Assembly: GCF_900766215.1 (NCBI RefSeq)
Contig: NZ_CAAFUQ010000095.1
Span: 1 to 64,000, forward strand
Reading direction: 5' to 3'
DNA from: an uncultured Finegoldia sp.
GTDB lineage: Bacteria; Bacillota; Clostridia; Tissierellales; Peptoniphilaceae
Length of the DNA: 64,000 bases
Shown here piece by piece: positions 43,273 through 53,124 of this stretch. Each line of letters begins with the position of its first letter. Position 1 is the stretch's first letter. Position numbers and translations under genes: made by a program. The notes below the pieces were generated by a model. That model ran no database searches, was not told where the DNA came from, and saw nothing but the letters and a program-made list of their open reading frames with translations.

Positions 43273-43803
43273 ATGAAAAGAAATGTAGATTTTTATGTAA
43301 AACAAAGAAATGAGTTAATTGATTTATTAGATGATGGCAAAATTACGAAACAGGAATTTATTTCAAGAAACAATGTATTAATTGATAGTTTTAATCTTAG
43401 ACCATTTATCAATATTAAAACTGTAAATGAGGGGATTTTTAACTACCAATACTATAATTCAAAAGCTAAAGAATACAATACTATCGCAAACAAATATAAA
43501 AACAAGAAACCGAAAAAATACATTGCATCATTAAATAAATGCAGAAACTATTACTTGGAAAAAGATAATACGATTTTAAAAATCTTGGAATTGATAGAAT
43601 ACAAAAATGTTGAGGCATATTACATAGATATTTTATCATACAGAATGAGAGATAATCTTTTTGAAATTGTGCTTAAAGATTATGAGAAGATGATTTTTCA
43701 TACAATAAATGAAAACATAAAAAAACATTTAAATGATAACAATGTTTTCGAACCAATAAAGAAAAAATCCCTTATCGATTCTTATGTCAATAAGGGATAT
43801 TGA
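43273..43803 (+). CDS. Uncharacterised 176-residue helical protein
   Basis: I do not recognise a family with certainty. The protein is soluble, rich in Lys, Asn and Tyr (pI clearly basic) and predicted mostly helical, with short motifs such as LLDDGKITKQEFISRNN near the N terminus and YNSKAKEYNTIANKYKNK in the middle. There is no signal peptide or membrane segment. The last codons also encode the terminator stem of the convergent gene at 43804. Its own start follows a modest AGAGGA site. Function unknown. Confidence 0.75.
   Translation: MKRNVDFYVKQRNELIDLLDDGKITKQEFISRNNVLIDSFNLRPFINIKTVNEGIFNYQYYNSKAKEYNTIANKYKNKKPKKYIASLNKCRNYYLEKDNTILKILELIEYKNVEAYYIDILSYRMRDNLFEIVLKDYEKMIFHTINENIKKHLNDNNVFEPIKKKSLIDSYVNKGY
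43762..43799 (-). terminator. Terminator of the MltG-like gene, inside the convergent coding region
   Basis: On the minus strand the stem ATCCCTTAT/ATAAGGGAT is followed by T6. It lies wholly within the last 14 codons of the plus-strand gene. Confidence 0.75.
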
Positions 43804-44193
43804 TTATTTCTTGATTTTGGCAACTATTTGTTCAGTAGTCATATTTTTATTTAGTTTGTAGTTGCCATCTTTGAATGCAGTAACATTGTTTTGCTTTAAG
43901 TAGTTTAAGAATTCTTGTTCATTAGTAATTATGTTTCCGCTTATCAAAATCTTGGATACATCCAAATCTTTTGCTTCGGGTGGAATTGTGATTTCAATGT
44001 CTTTAACTTCTTCTGTGACTTGTTTGATTTTTAAATCTTTTGAATAGGTTTGAGAACTTGTGTAATTTTTTGAAAACATTGAATCAATTGTTTTATACAC
44101 ATAAAGTGTTGTGATTACTAGAATTAGTAACAATAATAAAAGCTTTGCAAATTTATAAATAAAATCTACTATAGTATCAATAAAATTTTTCAT
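43804..44193 (-). CDS. Small membrane protein resembling the N-terminal part of MltG/YceG
   Basis: The 129-residue protein has one membrane helix (about 15-35, LLLLLLILVITTLYVY) and an extracytoplasmic part of about 80 residues. The pattern IPPEAKDLDVSKILISGNII..EFLNYLKQNNVTAFKDGNYKL.KNMT.EQIVAKI follows the LysM-like front subdomain of endolytic transglycosylase MltG. The catalytic domain with the essential Glu is wholly absent, and the gene has a clear stop and terminator, so this is not a frame-shifted remnant within the window. It might bind nascent glycan or regulate cell-wall enzymes; that is inference. Confidence 0.6.
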   Translation of the reverse strand: MKNFIDTIVDFIYKFAKLLLLLLILVITTLYVYKTIDSMFSKNYTSSQTYSKDLKIKQVTEEVKDIEITIPPEAKDLDVSKILISGNIITNEQEFLNYLKQNNVTAFKDGNYKLNKNMTTEQIVAKIKK

Positions 44194-44253
44194 TTTTCAC
44201 CTTCCTTATTAAATTATAATGATTTATTAAGAATTTTTCAAATAGGAGTAGCA

Positions 44254-45219
44254 ATGAGACATATAAATATAGATGATTCAAATAGCAATCAAAGAGTAGA
44301 TAGGTTCATAATGAAACTAATGCCGAAAATGAGCAAAAATCATATTCAAAAACTTATCCGAACTAAAAAAATAAAAGTAAATAAAAAAAGGACAGAGCCT
44401 GATTATAATTTGAAAATAGACGATATTGTCAATATTTATTTGTATGATGAGGTAATTGAAAAATATCAAGATAATAAAGTCTACACTGCTGAAGATTTTA
44501 ACCTAGATATTATTTTTGAAGATGAGGATTTAATATTGATTAACAAAAAAACAGGAGTATTATCTCATGCTGCAAATCCTAGTGATTATGGGAAAAATAT
44601 TGTGGATATGATGGTAAGTTATTTGATAAAAACTAATCAATATCAACCAACTCAAAACTCAACATTTACACCAGCATTGGTTAATAGATTGGACAGGAAC
44701 ACATCTGGAATTGTTGTCGGTGCAAAAACTTATGATAGTCTAAAATTCTTTAATAATTTATTCAAAAAGCACGACATTACGAAAATTTATGAAACAATTG
44801 TAGTTGGGAATTTACAAGATCAAATGATTGATTTGGGACTGGAAAAAGATAGCGAAAAAAATAAATCCATTATTAATTCAGAAGGAAAGAAAAGTTTAAC
44901 TAAGGTATGGAATGTAAAAAATTATGGTAGATACTCATTAGTAAATGTGGATTTGTTGACAGGAAGAACTCATCAAATAAGAGCTCATTTAGCACACATC
45001 AATCATCCAATTATTGGAGATATTAAATATGGAAATAAAGAAGTAAACAAATATTTTAAGAATAAATACGATTTGAATTTTCAATTATTGCATTCTTATA
45101 AGTTAGAATTCCCAGAAAAAATGGAAAAGTATCAAAAATACGAATCAATGGTTTTTGAAAGCAAGAGAGATGACATATTTGAAAAAGTATTGAATGATTT
45201 GGAGAACAAATATGATTAG
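44254..45219 (+). CDS. RluA-family pseudouridine synthase (RluD/YlyB-like)
   Basis: The 321-residue protein has an N-terminal S4 domain (about 12-65, VDRFIMKLMPKMSKNHIQKL) and a catalytic domain with the Asp in NRLDRNTSGIVV (about 150) and GRTHQIRAHLAHINHPIIGD. It isomerises uridines in rRNA or tRNA; the exact target is not clear from sequence. AGGAG precedes the ATG. It starts a run of overlapping genes through addA. Confidence 0.93.
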   Translation: MRHINIDDSNSNQRVDRFIMKLMPKMSKNHIQKLIRTKKIKVNKKRTEPDYNLKIDDIVNIYLYDEVIEKYQDNKVYTAEDFNLDIIFEDEDLILINKKTGVLSHAANPSDYGKNIVDMMVSYLIKTNQYQPTQNSTFTPALVNRLDRNTSGIVVGAKTYDSLKFFNNLFKKHDITKIYETIVVGNLQDQMIDLGLEKDSEKNKSIINSEGKKSLTKVWNVKNYGRYSLVNVDLLTGRTHQIRAHLAHINHPIIGDIKYGNKEVNKYFKNKYDLNFQLLHSYKLEFPEKMEKYQKYESMVFESKRDDIFEKVLNDLENKYD

Positions 45220-46831
45220 GATAGTTAATAATAATAAAACTTGTAATTACGAAAATAAAACAATATATGATTATGCGCTTGATTATGGATTTGAAGATAG
45301 TATTGTTGCATTAAAAAACAACAAAATTGTAGATATTATGAGTAGTGTCGATGATGGCGATTTTATAGAATTTCTGGATGAAAGCAACGTTTACTCACAA
45401 GATACATTGATGAAAACAGGAATTTTATTATTGTTATTAGCATTTAAAATTAAATTTCCAAAAGAACAATTAGTCGTTGAATACACTATAGGAGATTATA
45501 TGTATCTTGAATTCGAAAATAACAATGAAATCCACTTTAAAGACTTGGAAGAAATAAGAGAGTTAATGGATGATTTGATAAGTCAAAATCTCAGAATAGA
45601 GAGAGTAAAAGTTTCTAGAAAAGAAGCTTTTGATATTTTTGAAAAAGAAGGATACATTCAAAAATCAAGACTACTAAAAAGCCTGGATAAAGAAGAGGTG
45701 TACTTATATAAATGTCATGAACATTATTTTGGAATTGAAGGATTTGTTGCGCCATTCACTAGATTTTTAAAACATTACAAACTTATCAATTATTTTCCTG
45801 GAGTTGTATTAAGTGTAAGCAGTTCAGGTGAGTTTAGCAAATTCAAAGAAGAAAAAGCTCTTGCGAAAATATTTGTAAAATCTAAAAAATGGACTGAAAT
45901 GTTGGATATAGGATATGTCGGAAGTTTGAACGAAAAAATAATAGATGACAACATGGATTTTTTAGTTAGTGTTAATGAAGCTTATTTTGAAAATCAAATT
46001 TCTTATATTGCAGATAAGATTATTTATAATAACGCAAGATTAATCCAAATATCGGGACCATCTTCATCCGGAAAAACAACTATGGCAAAAAGACTTTCTG
46101 TGCAATTAGCTGTTAGAGGGAAAAATCCTATTCCAATTTCTATGGACAATTATTTCGTAAACAGAATTGATACTCCCTTGGATAAAGACGGAAACAGAGA
46201 TTATGAATCGATTAACGCCCTTGATTTGAAAACATTTAACAAGGATTTAATGAGTTTATTAGAAGGCGATTATGTTAATTTGCCGATTTATAACTTTATA
46301 ACAGGAGAGAGAGAATACGGCAATACTTATACAAAACTGGATAAAAATGGAATTATAATCGTAGAAGGAATTCATGGACTTAATCCAAAACTTACAAGTT
46401 TAGTTCCTGATAAAGACAAATACAAAATTTATGTGTCTGCTTTGACACAACTAAGTATTGATTGCCATAACAGAATTTCAACAACAGATATGAGACTTAT
46501 GAGAAGAATGGTAAGAGATTTTGTTCAAAGAGATAAAAGCATTGATGATACATTATCTGAATGGCCAAGAGTTCATGCTGCTGAATACATCAATGTATTT
46601 CCTTATCAAAATGAAGCGGATAGTATAATAGACTCTTCGTTAATTTATGAAATCAATATTTTGAAAAAATACGTTTTAAAACTTGTAGAAAATTACGACA
46701 AAAAAGGATTAAATTTTACAGAGATTGAAAGATTAAAATCAATTCTAAATTATTTTATCGAAATAAATGACGATTCAATAGTTCCGAAAAACTCAATTTT
46801 GCAAGAATTCATAGGAGATTACAATGAATAA
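45212..46831 (+). CDS. Uridine kinase-like nucleoside kinase fused to TGS/ThrRS-like domains
   Basis: The 539-residue protein has a TGS-like segment (about 1-60), a ThrRS editing-like region (about 60-250, with CHEHYFGIEGFVAP) and a C-terminal uridine kinase domain. That domain starts with P-loop GPSSSGKTTMAKRL (about 283), SMDNYFVNR and IIVEGIHGLNP. This fusion is found in Clostridia and Thermotoga; the kinase substrate is not certain. I chose ATG 45212, where GGAG lies about eight bases upstream, giving an eight-base overlap with the previous gene. Confidence 0.9.
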   Translation: MIRIVNNNKTCNYENKTIYDYALDYGFEDSIVALKNNKIVDIMSSVDDGDFIEFLDESNVYSQDTLMKTGILLLLLAFKIKFPKEQLVVEYTIGDYMYLEFENNNEIHFKDLEEIRELMDDLISQNLRIERVKVSRKEAFDIFEKEGYIQKSRLLKSLDKEEVYLYKCHEHYFGIEGFVAPFTRFLKHYKLINYFPGVVLSVSSSGEFSKFKEEKALAKIFVKSKKWTEMLDIGYVGSLNEKIIDDNMDFLVSVNEAYFENQISYIADKIIYNNARLIQISGPSSSGKTTMAKRLSVQLAVRGKNPIPISMDNYFVNRIDTPLDKDGNRDYESINALDLKTFNKDLMSLLEGDYVNLPIYNFITGEREYGNTYTKLDKNGIIIVEGIHGLNPKLTSLVPDKDKYKIYVSALTQLSIDCHNRISTTDMRLMRRMVRDFVQRDKSIDDTLSEWPRVHAAEYINVFPYQNEADSIIDSSLIYEINILKKYVLKLVENYDKKGLNFTEIERLKSILNYFIEINDDSIVPKNSILQEFIGDYNE

Positions 46832-49502
46832 AAGAGTTGTTTATACTAATTCAAATTCTTCAAAGCTATTTGATGAAAATATATCTTTTTTAGAAAATCA
46901 AATAATTAAAGGCAACACTGATTTTATTTTGATTTTACCGAATAGAAAACTTATCAAAAATATTAGAAACAAATTTTTAAAAGAACAATCAGTGTTGTGT
47001 GATGTTAAAATTTGGACGATAGATGACTTGGCGAATGCTTCTGATATTTCGACATATTTAACAGATCTTATTGTGCGATTAGCTATTCAAGATCTAATTG
47101 ACGAAGGTGAGTTTGATGATAATAAGTTTTTTAATTCAAAAGGTATTATTAATTCATCAAAAAAATTCATATCATCTTGTAAGTATTCAAATAAAAACTT
47201 AAATGATTTAGATATCATTTCTGACAAAGATGTAAGTTTGAGTATTTTAAGCAAAGTTTATGAGAAGTATCAAAATATTATGAAACAATATAATTTATTG
47301 GATAAATTTGATGCTTATGAAATCAAAAACCTCAATATACAAAAAAATAAAGACATCTATATTCATGGGTTTAGTGAATTTAGACCAATTGAATTAGAGG
47401 TTATAAAACAATTAAAAAATTATGATGTAAATGTTTATATTTACGTTGATTATTACAATGAATATAAAAGTAAATTAGTTAATCAATTGGAAGACATCGG
47501 ATTTGAAGTAATTGAAAGTGCGGAAAATTTCGAAACTAATAATTTTATAGAGAAGAAAATTGTCAAATTAACTAACGAAATATTAGAAAAAGATAGGCTA
47601 ATTGATGAGATTTGCAAAGATTCTTATGAGTATGATTATAACAAGATGGCTATTTTAATTGAAAGAGATTCATCGAAAAGAGAAATCTTAAATTCTCTGA
47701 AATCACATGATATTCCAGTTTTTGGAGATGATTATATTTCGTATCAGAATTATAAAATCTTCTCTGACATAATTAATATTCTAGATAAAAGCAAAGCTTT
47801 TAAACAATATGTGTTTTCCATATTAGATAGTTGTTTTGTAGAATTTGATTTGAAAGACAAAATTAGTTTCAGAAGTATATTAGTAGATTTTGAATTTGAT
47901 AATTGGGAAAGTCTGGATAAAATATTGAAATCAAATCTAAATTATGAAAACAACCTTCAAATATTAAACAAAATAAAATTCTTGTATTCATCATTTATTG
48001 AAACTGATATAGACGTGATTAAAAATCTCATATCGCTTTTAGAGAAAAAAGAAAGTGATGAGATAGAATTCAATTTGTTTACAGAAAAACTTTTATTAAT
48101 ATTAGAGGACTTGGATAAAACTTATTGTGAACTTGTTAAAAAATCGAAAAACTTAAACGAATATTTGATAGACTTGATTAAAAATTTAAGGGTTGATTCT
48201 ACAAATTATTTAGTGGATGGAATTAGAATTTACAGTCTGACAGATATCAGACTTTCTAACTACGATGTTTTATACATTGTTAATATGAATGATGATGTAA
48301 TTCCTGGAAAAGTTAATTACGATTTCTTTTACAATGAAGAAAACATTAAGTTTCTTCAAAATTGCGGAGTTGATATTTTATCAGATGCAGATAATAGAAA
48401 GCGAAATATTGATAGATTTGTAGATGCGATTAATAGAGCGAATAAAAAAGTATATATGTCCTATAATACAGAAAACAGTATTAAATCAAGGTTGATTTTG
48501 GATAAAAACATCACATCAAATCAAAAAATCAAAAAACTTAAGAACAAAAACATAAGAAAAATTGATACCAAAAAACTTCACAGCGTATCATCTTATGAAA
48601 AATATTCTTTAAAACAACATTTAAATAGATTAGAAACAAGAATAATGTCAAAGGATATCTCTGATTTTGAAGTTGACGATAAGACAACTCAATATATATT
48701 AAACAAAGAATTATCTCCAACACAACTTGAAACATATTTTGAATGTCCAATGAAATTTTATTTTAGATATTATTTGAAACTTAAACCACAAGTCAAATCT
48801 AGGCAATTGGATATTGGAACTATATTGCACAATACATTGGAGGAATTTTACGGGATTAATATATCTCAAATTAAAGATGCAATTGATGGTAAGTGTGAAC
48901 TAGACTTATCCAGCTTGGATAGTTTACTAAAGAATTCATTTGAAAAATTCGGATTAAATACGGATATTAAGGAAAATGAATTTGACTACGATAAATATTT
49001 ATTTAAACTCAAAGATTTTATTAAAGAAGACATTTACAATAACAGACAAGAAGCTGAAAAGTTTTATCCTTACAAGTTAGAAGAAGATTTTATTGTGAGT
49101 TTAGATGAAAATACAAAATTTATTGGGAGAATTGACAGGGTGGACAAAACAGATTCCGGTAAAATCAGATTAATTGATTACAAATTATCCCAAAATAGTT
49201 TTAGAAAAGCAAAGGATTTGGCTAAGAATAAGGGATTTCAATTTGCGATATATTCATCTTATGGGAATGTAGTAAGTTGCAAATACAAAAGCATAAAGGA
49301 TAATGAGGAATATGAATATCTTCAATCTATTAATAAAGATGAACTAGATGAAATTATGATTGAAAAGGTAAAAGAATTTCGAGAAAACATTAGAAATAAA
49401 AGATTATTCATAAAAGCAAATGATTACAATTCCTGTAATTATTGCGATTATAATAAAATTTGTAAGTTGAAAAACACTGAAGGAGAAGCTATCGATGATT
49501 AA
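46824..49502 (+). CDS. addB: AddB subunit of the AddAB helicase-nuclease
   Basis: The 892-residue protein pairs with AddA to process double-strand breaks. The N-terminal helicase-like half lacks a Walker A motif. The C-terminal nuclease has LSPTQLETYFECPMKFYFRY, GTILHNTLEEF, FIGRIDRVD and LIDYKLS. A 4Fe-4S staple is predicted from the Cys near residue 641 together with CNYCDYNKIC near 870. It is much shorter than the Bacillus protein of about 1,160 residues. Overlaps of eight bases with both neighbours show one operon. Confidence 0.9.
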   Translation: MNKRVVYTNSNSSKLFDENISFLENQIIKGNTDFILILPNRKLIKNIRNKFLKEQSVLCDVKIWTIDDLANASDISTYLTDLIVRLAIQDLIDEGEFDDNKFFNSKGIINSSKKFISSCKYSNKNLNDLDIISDKDVSLSILSKVYEKYQNIMKQYNLLDKFDAYEIKNLNIQKNKDIYIHGFSEFRPIELEVIKQLKNYDVNVYIYVDYYNEYKSKLVNQLEDIGFEVIESAENFETNNFIEKKIVKLTNEILEKDRLIDEICKDSYEYDYNKMAILIERDSSKREILNSLKSHDIPVFGDDYISYQNYKIFSDIINILDKSKAFKQYVFSILDSCFVEFDLKDKISFRSILVDFEFDNWESLDKILKSNLNYENNLQILNKIKFLYSSFIETDIDVIKNLISLLEKKESDEIEFNLFTEKLLLILEDLDKTYCELVKKSKNLNEYLIDLIKNLRVDSTNYLVDGIRIYSLTDIRLSNYDVLYIVNMNDDVIPGKVNYDFFYNEENIKFLQNCGVDILSDADNRKRNIDRFVDAINRANKKVYMSYNTENSIKSRLILDKNITSNQKIKKLKNKNIRKIDTKKLHSVSSYEKYSLKQHLNRLETRIMSKDISDFEVDDKTTQYILNKELSPTQLETYFECPMKFYFRYYLKLKPQVKSRQLDIGTILHNTLEEFYGINISQIKDAIDGKCELDLSSLDSLLKNSFEKFGLNTDIKENEFDYDKYLFKLKDFIKEDIYNNRQEAEKFYPYKLEEDFIVSLDENTKFIGRIDRVDKTDSGKIRLIDYKLSQNSFRKAKDLAKNKGFQFAIYSSYGNVVSCKYKSIKDNEEYEYLQSINKDELDEIMIEKVKEFRENIRNKRLFIKANDYNSCNYCDYNKICKLKNTEGEAIDD

Positions 49503-52398
49503 ATTTAGCGAAAATCAAAAATTAGCTTATTCGACATTAAATCAAAATGTTTGTATAAATGCTGGTGCAGGAACTGGTAAAACTGAAGTAGTGTCTGAAA
49601 GATTCAGATATATGTATGAGAATGGATTTGATATCAAAAAAATTGTATGCATAACTTTTACGAACAAAGCTGCAGATGAAATGAAAGACAGAATTATTCA
49701 AAAGTTAAATAATCCTAAATTAATTGACGATATTAATGTATCAACAATTTCGTCTTTCTGCAAAAAAATCGTATCAGATTATTCTTATTATTTATCGATA
49801 GATCCTAGCTTTAAAATCATAGAAGATGACGAATCCAATAGAATGCTCAATGGAATTTTTGACAATATATTAGAAAATAGAATTGATTATATTAAAAGTT
49901 TAGGAAGTACATTTGACATTTCTTATGTTGATACACTCAAAATAATAAGGGATTCTTTTTATAAAATAAGAACGAACAACGTTGATATTTACGAATTAAA
50001 AAAAGATACTACAGAATACTTGAAAAGTTTGAGAAATATCGAAAAAGAAGATGTTATCGGTTTAAAAAGTTATTTATTTGATTTAAAAGGAGAATCAGAC
50101 AATATCAAAGGACTTACTAAGAATAGTAGATTTTACAAATTCTTACATGATGATAATCAAAACTTAAAAGATGATGAGTTTATACAATTTTTGTTAAAAA
50201 GCTTTGATAATTTAGGTGAAAGTAAGAAGGAAAATGTTCAAGAAATAATAGATGAAGTAAACCTCAAAATCGATATAATACTTTCAAATAAAGAAAAAGA
50301 ATACCTGAGTTTGTACGAAGGATTTTTCGATATTTTGATAGAAATAAACAAAGAATATTCAGATAAAAAACTCGAAAAAAGCGTTCTGGATTTCAATGAT
50401 ATAGAAATAATGTGCAAAAAAGCTTTAAAAAATAATGAAATTCTTAAATCATGTAAAGAAAGATACCAATATTTCATGATAGACGAGTATCAAGACACTT
50501 CTAATTTGCAACGAGATATTTTTTATATGCTATGCAGCGATGAAAAAAAATTGGATAGGAATAATCTTTTTGTTGTAGGAGATCCAAAACAAGCTATATA
50601 CAGCTTTAGAGGAGCAAATATAAAAGTTTTTGAGAAAACAAGAGAAGACATACTAAAAAGCGGTGGAAAAGATATCACTTTTTATGAAAATCACAGAACT
50701 CACCCTAATATTATGGAACCTATTAACTATATTTATTCGAATAAAATGAAAGAAAGATATGATAGCTTAATCGCTGTTAATAAAATTGGAGATGTTATCG
50801 GTCGAGATGAGTTCAAGCTTAACAATAAAGACACTAAGACAAAAGATGATTCATGTGATGTTTTGATATCTTATATAAATGAGGATAATTTCAGGGATAC
50901 TGCAATTCTTGCAAGAACGAAAAATGACTTTTCATCTTATGAAAAAAGTCTTAATAATAGAAACATTCCTTATTATATATTCGACAAACAAGGGTTAGAA
51001 GATTGCAGAGAAATATTAAATCTGATTCAATTTATAAAATATGCAAGATACGGTGATGAGATAAGCAAAGTAGGAATACTTTCTAATGTCTACGATGTTG
51101 ATTACAATGAGATATTAAACAAAAACGATAATTACAAATCGACAATTAAAAAGATCGATAATCAAGTTGAAGTATTTACAGAAAATTTGATTAAATACAG
51201 TATCTACGATTCAATTTCATATTATATAGAACAGATAAATTACTTGGAATTGGTGGGTAATCTTCAAGCTAAAGCTAATGTGATTAAGTTTTTGGAAATT
51301 GCTAAGCAATTTGATTCAAACAATTTTAATATAGAAGATTTTGTTGATTATTTTGAGAATAACACTAACTTATATCAAATGTCTTATGAAGACGAACACA
51401 GCGACTTAGTAAAGCTGATGACAATTCACAAATCTAAAGGTTTAGGATTTGGTAAAGTTATAGTGGATAATCTATCCAAGCCATCAGTAAACAAAGACAA
51501 ATTCTTATTATTTATTGACAATGAAACAATGAAAAATCAATTCGTATTGAATATTCCATTTTCAAAATTTAGAATGTCAAAAGTAAAAAAATTAATAGAC
51601 AAGGAAGAAGATTACGAAGTTGATAACGTGTACTACACGGCATTTACTCGTGCAAAAAGGGAATTATCATTTTCAAATTCAAAAAAATCAGGACATTTCA
51701 AACAAATCAGCCCATATATTGAGGAGTTGCAACAAAGAGGAAGGATTAAATATTTAGAATTGAATGAAAAGCCTTTTAAATCAGAATCTATTAAAACGAG
51801 TTATTTTAGTTTAAAACCAAAATTAGTGGATATCGAGAAGCTTATTCCTATTGGCATTACTACTATCTTAAATTCTGATGAGGAAATTTTTGAAAGTAAT
51901 GTACAGAAATCTGAGATAAATTATATAAGGCTGGGTAATTTGGTTCACCTTTATGCAAAACTATCTAATGGTGAAAATTCACCTTCTATTAGAGAAGTTG
52001 ATTTTTTAAATGATGATGAAAAGAAAATTTTTGATGTTGCAACAAAAAACTTTAATAAGTTTATTACAGATTTTTCAAACTACAAAAACGAAATGGATTT
52101 TAATTTATTGTATGAAAATATGATGATATCTGGATTTATGGATAGAGTTGAATTTTCGGACAAAGAAATCAGAGTTTATGATTACAAAATAAGTTCACAA
52201 TCACAAGAATATTTGTACGAAAAATATCATATTCAATTGAAGTTCTATTCTTATGTTTTAAGAAAAAAATACAATAAAAATATTAAAATGATACTTTTGA
52301 ATTTGAGAAGGGGATATATTATCGAAAAAGTTTACGATAAAAATTGTGAACGAGAAGTTGAAGTTTTTCTCGACAATTATTTAAATCAATTGAAATAG
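49495..52398 (+). CDS. addA: AddA subunit of the AddAB helicase-nuclease
   Basis: The 967-residue UvrD-type helicase has a C-terminal nuclease. Walker A is INAGAGTGKTEVVSERF, Walker B MIDEYQDTSN, with VGDPKQAIYSFRGANI and the helicase motif LMTIHKSKGLGF. The nuclease keeps SGFMDRVEF (about 882), VYDYKIS and HIQLKFYSYVL. It degrades ends until a Chi-like site and then prepares 3' tails for RecA. It is shorter than the Bacillus protein (about 1,230 residues). Confidence 0.93.
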   Translation: MIKFSENQKLAYSTLNQNVCINAGAGTGKTEVVSERFRYMYENGFDIKKIVCITFTNKAADEMKDRIIQKLNNPKLIDDINVSTISSFCKKIVSDYSYYLSIDPSFKIIEDDESNRMLNGIFDNILENRIDYIKSLGSTFDISYVDTLKIIRDSFYKIRTNNVDIYELKKDTTEYLKSLRNIEKEDVIGLKSYLFDLKGESDNIKGLTKNSRFYKFLHDDNQNLKDDEFIQFLLKSFDNLGESKKENVQEIIDEVNLKIDIILSNKEKEYLSLYEGFFDILIEINKEYSDKKLEKSVLDFNDIEIMCKKALKNNEILKSCKERYQYFMIDEYQDTSNLQRDIFYMLCSDEKKLDRNNLFVVGDPKQAIYSFRGANIKVFEKTREDILKSGGKDITFYENHRTHPNIMEPINYIYSNKMKERYDSLIAVNKIGDVIGRDEFKLNNKDTKTKDDSCDVLISYINEDNFRDTAILARTKNDFSSYEKSLNNRNIPYYIFDKQGLEDCREILNLIQFIKYARYGDEISKVGILSNVYDVDYNEILNKNDNYKSTIKKIDNQVEVFTENLIKYSIYDSISYYIEQINYLELVGNLQAKANVIKFLEIAKQFDSNNFNIEDFVDYFENNTNLYQMSYEDEHSDLVKLMTIHKSKGLGFGKVIVDNLSKPSVNKDKFLLFIDNETMKNQFVLNIPFSKFRMSKVKKLIDKEEDYEVDNVYYTAFTRAKRELSFSNSKKSGHFKQISPYIEELQQRGRIKYLELNEKPFKSESIKTSYFSLKPKLVDIEKLIPIGITTILNSDEEIFESNVQKSEINYIRLGNLVHLYAKLSNGENSPSIREVDFLNDDEKKIFDVATKNFNKFITDFSNYKNEMDFNLLYENMMISGFMDRVEFSDKEIRVYDYKISSQSQEYLYEKYHIQLKFYSYVLRKKYNKNIKMILLNLRRGYIIEKVYDKNCEREVEVFLDNYLNQLK

Positions 52399-52417
52399 CT
52401 AAATTATGGGTTATAAT
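52390..52417 (+). promoter_or_regulatory. Promoter of the two-component operon
   Basis: TTGAAA (52390-52395), a 16-base spacer and TATAAT (52412-52417). The -35 lies within the last codons of addA. Confidence 0.7.
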
Positions 52418-52434
52418 AATACATGAGGTGTAAT

Positions 52435-53124
52435 ATGAGTATTAAAGTTCTTTTAGTTGAAGATGAAGATAATATAAGACAATTTACAAAAATAAATTTA
52501 GCAAGAGAAGGCTTTGAGATTCTGGAAGCTGAGTCTGGAGAAAAAGGGGTAGAATTAGCAGAATTAAATAAACCAGATGTTGCTGTGTTGGATATAATGC
52601 TACCTGGAATTGACGGATTTGAAGTTTGTAAAATTTTAAGAAATAAATTTCCAAATATGATTATTATTATGTTGACAGCAAAAACTCAAGATAATGATAA
52701 AATTGAAGGACTTGAAAGGGGAGCAGACGATTATTTGACGAAACCTTTCAATCCTCGTGAGTTGATTCTTAGAATTAAATCTGTTTTGAGAAGGAGTCCT
52801 CAAAAACAAAATAATAGTCAAATTATTGAAGATGATACATTCAAGCTAGATATGTATTCTAGAACTTTTTATAAAAACGGAAAAGAAATTACATTGACTC
52901 CAACAGAGCTTAATATTATAAAACTTTTAATGAAAAATCCTGGTAAAGCTATAACTAGAGATGAATTGATGGATAAAGCATGGGGTGAAGATTTCATAGG
53001 CGACGCTAAAATTGTTGATGTTAATATGAGAAGATTGAGAAGCAAAATTGAAGAAGATTCAACTCACCCAAAATACATTGTAACAGTGTGGGGAGTTGGT
53101 TACAGATGGGAAAATAAAAAATAA
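52435..53124 (+). CDS. OmpR-family response regulator
   Basis: The 229-residue protein has a receiver with the acidic pocket in LLVEDEDN, the phosphorylated Asp in VAVLDIMLPGIDG (about 53) and the lysine in LTKPFNPREL. A winged helix ends in VDVNMRRLRSKIEED...WGVGYRWE. I chose ATG 52435 with GAGGTG four bases upstream. The signal is not known. It overlaps the kinase gene by one base. Confidence 0.93.
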   Translation: MSIKVLLVEDEDNIRQFTKINLAREGFEILEAESGEKGVELAELNKPDVAVLDIMLPGIDGFEVCKILRNKFPNMIIIMLTAKTQDNDKIEGLERGADDYLTKPFNPRELILRIKSVLRRSPQKQNNSQIIEDDTFKLDMYSRTFYKNGKEITLTPTELNIIKLLMKNPGKAITRDELMDKAWGEDFIGDAKIVDVNMRRLRSKIEEDSTHPKYIVTVWGVGYRWENKK

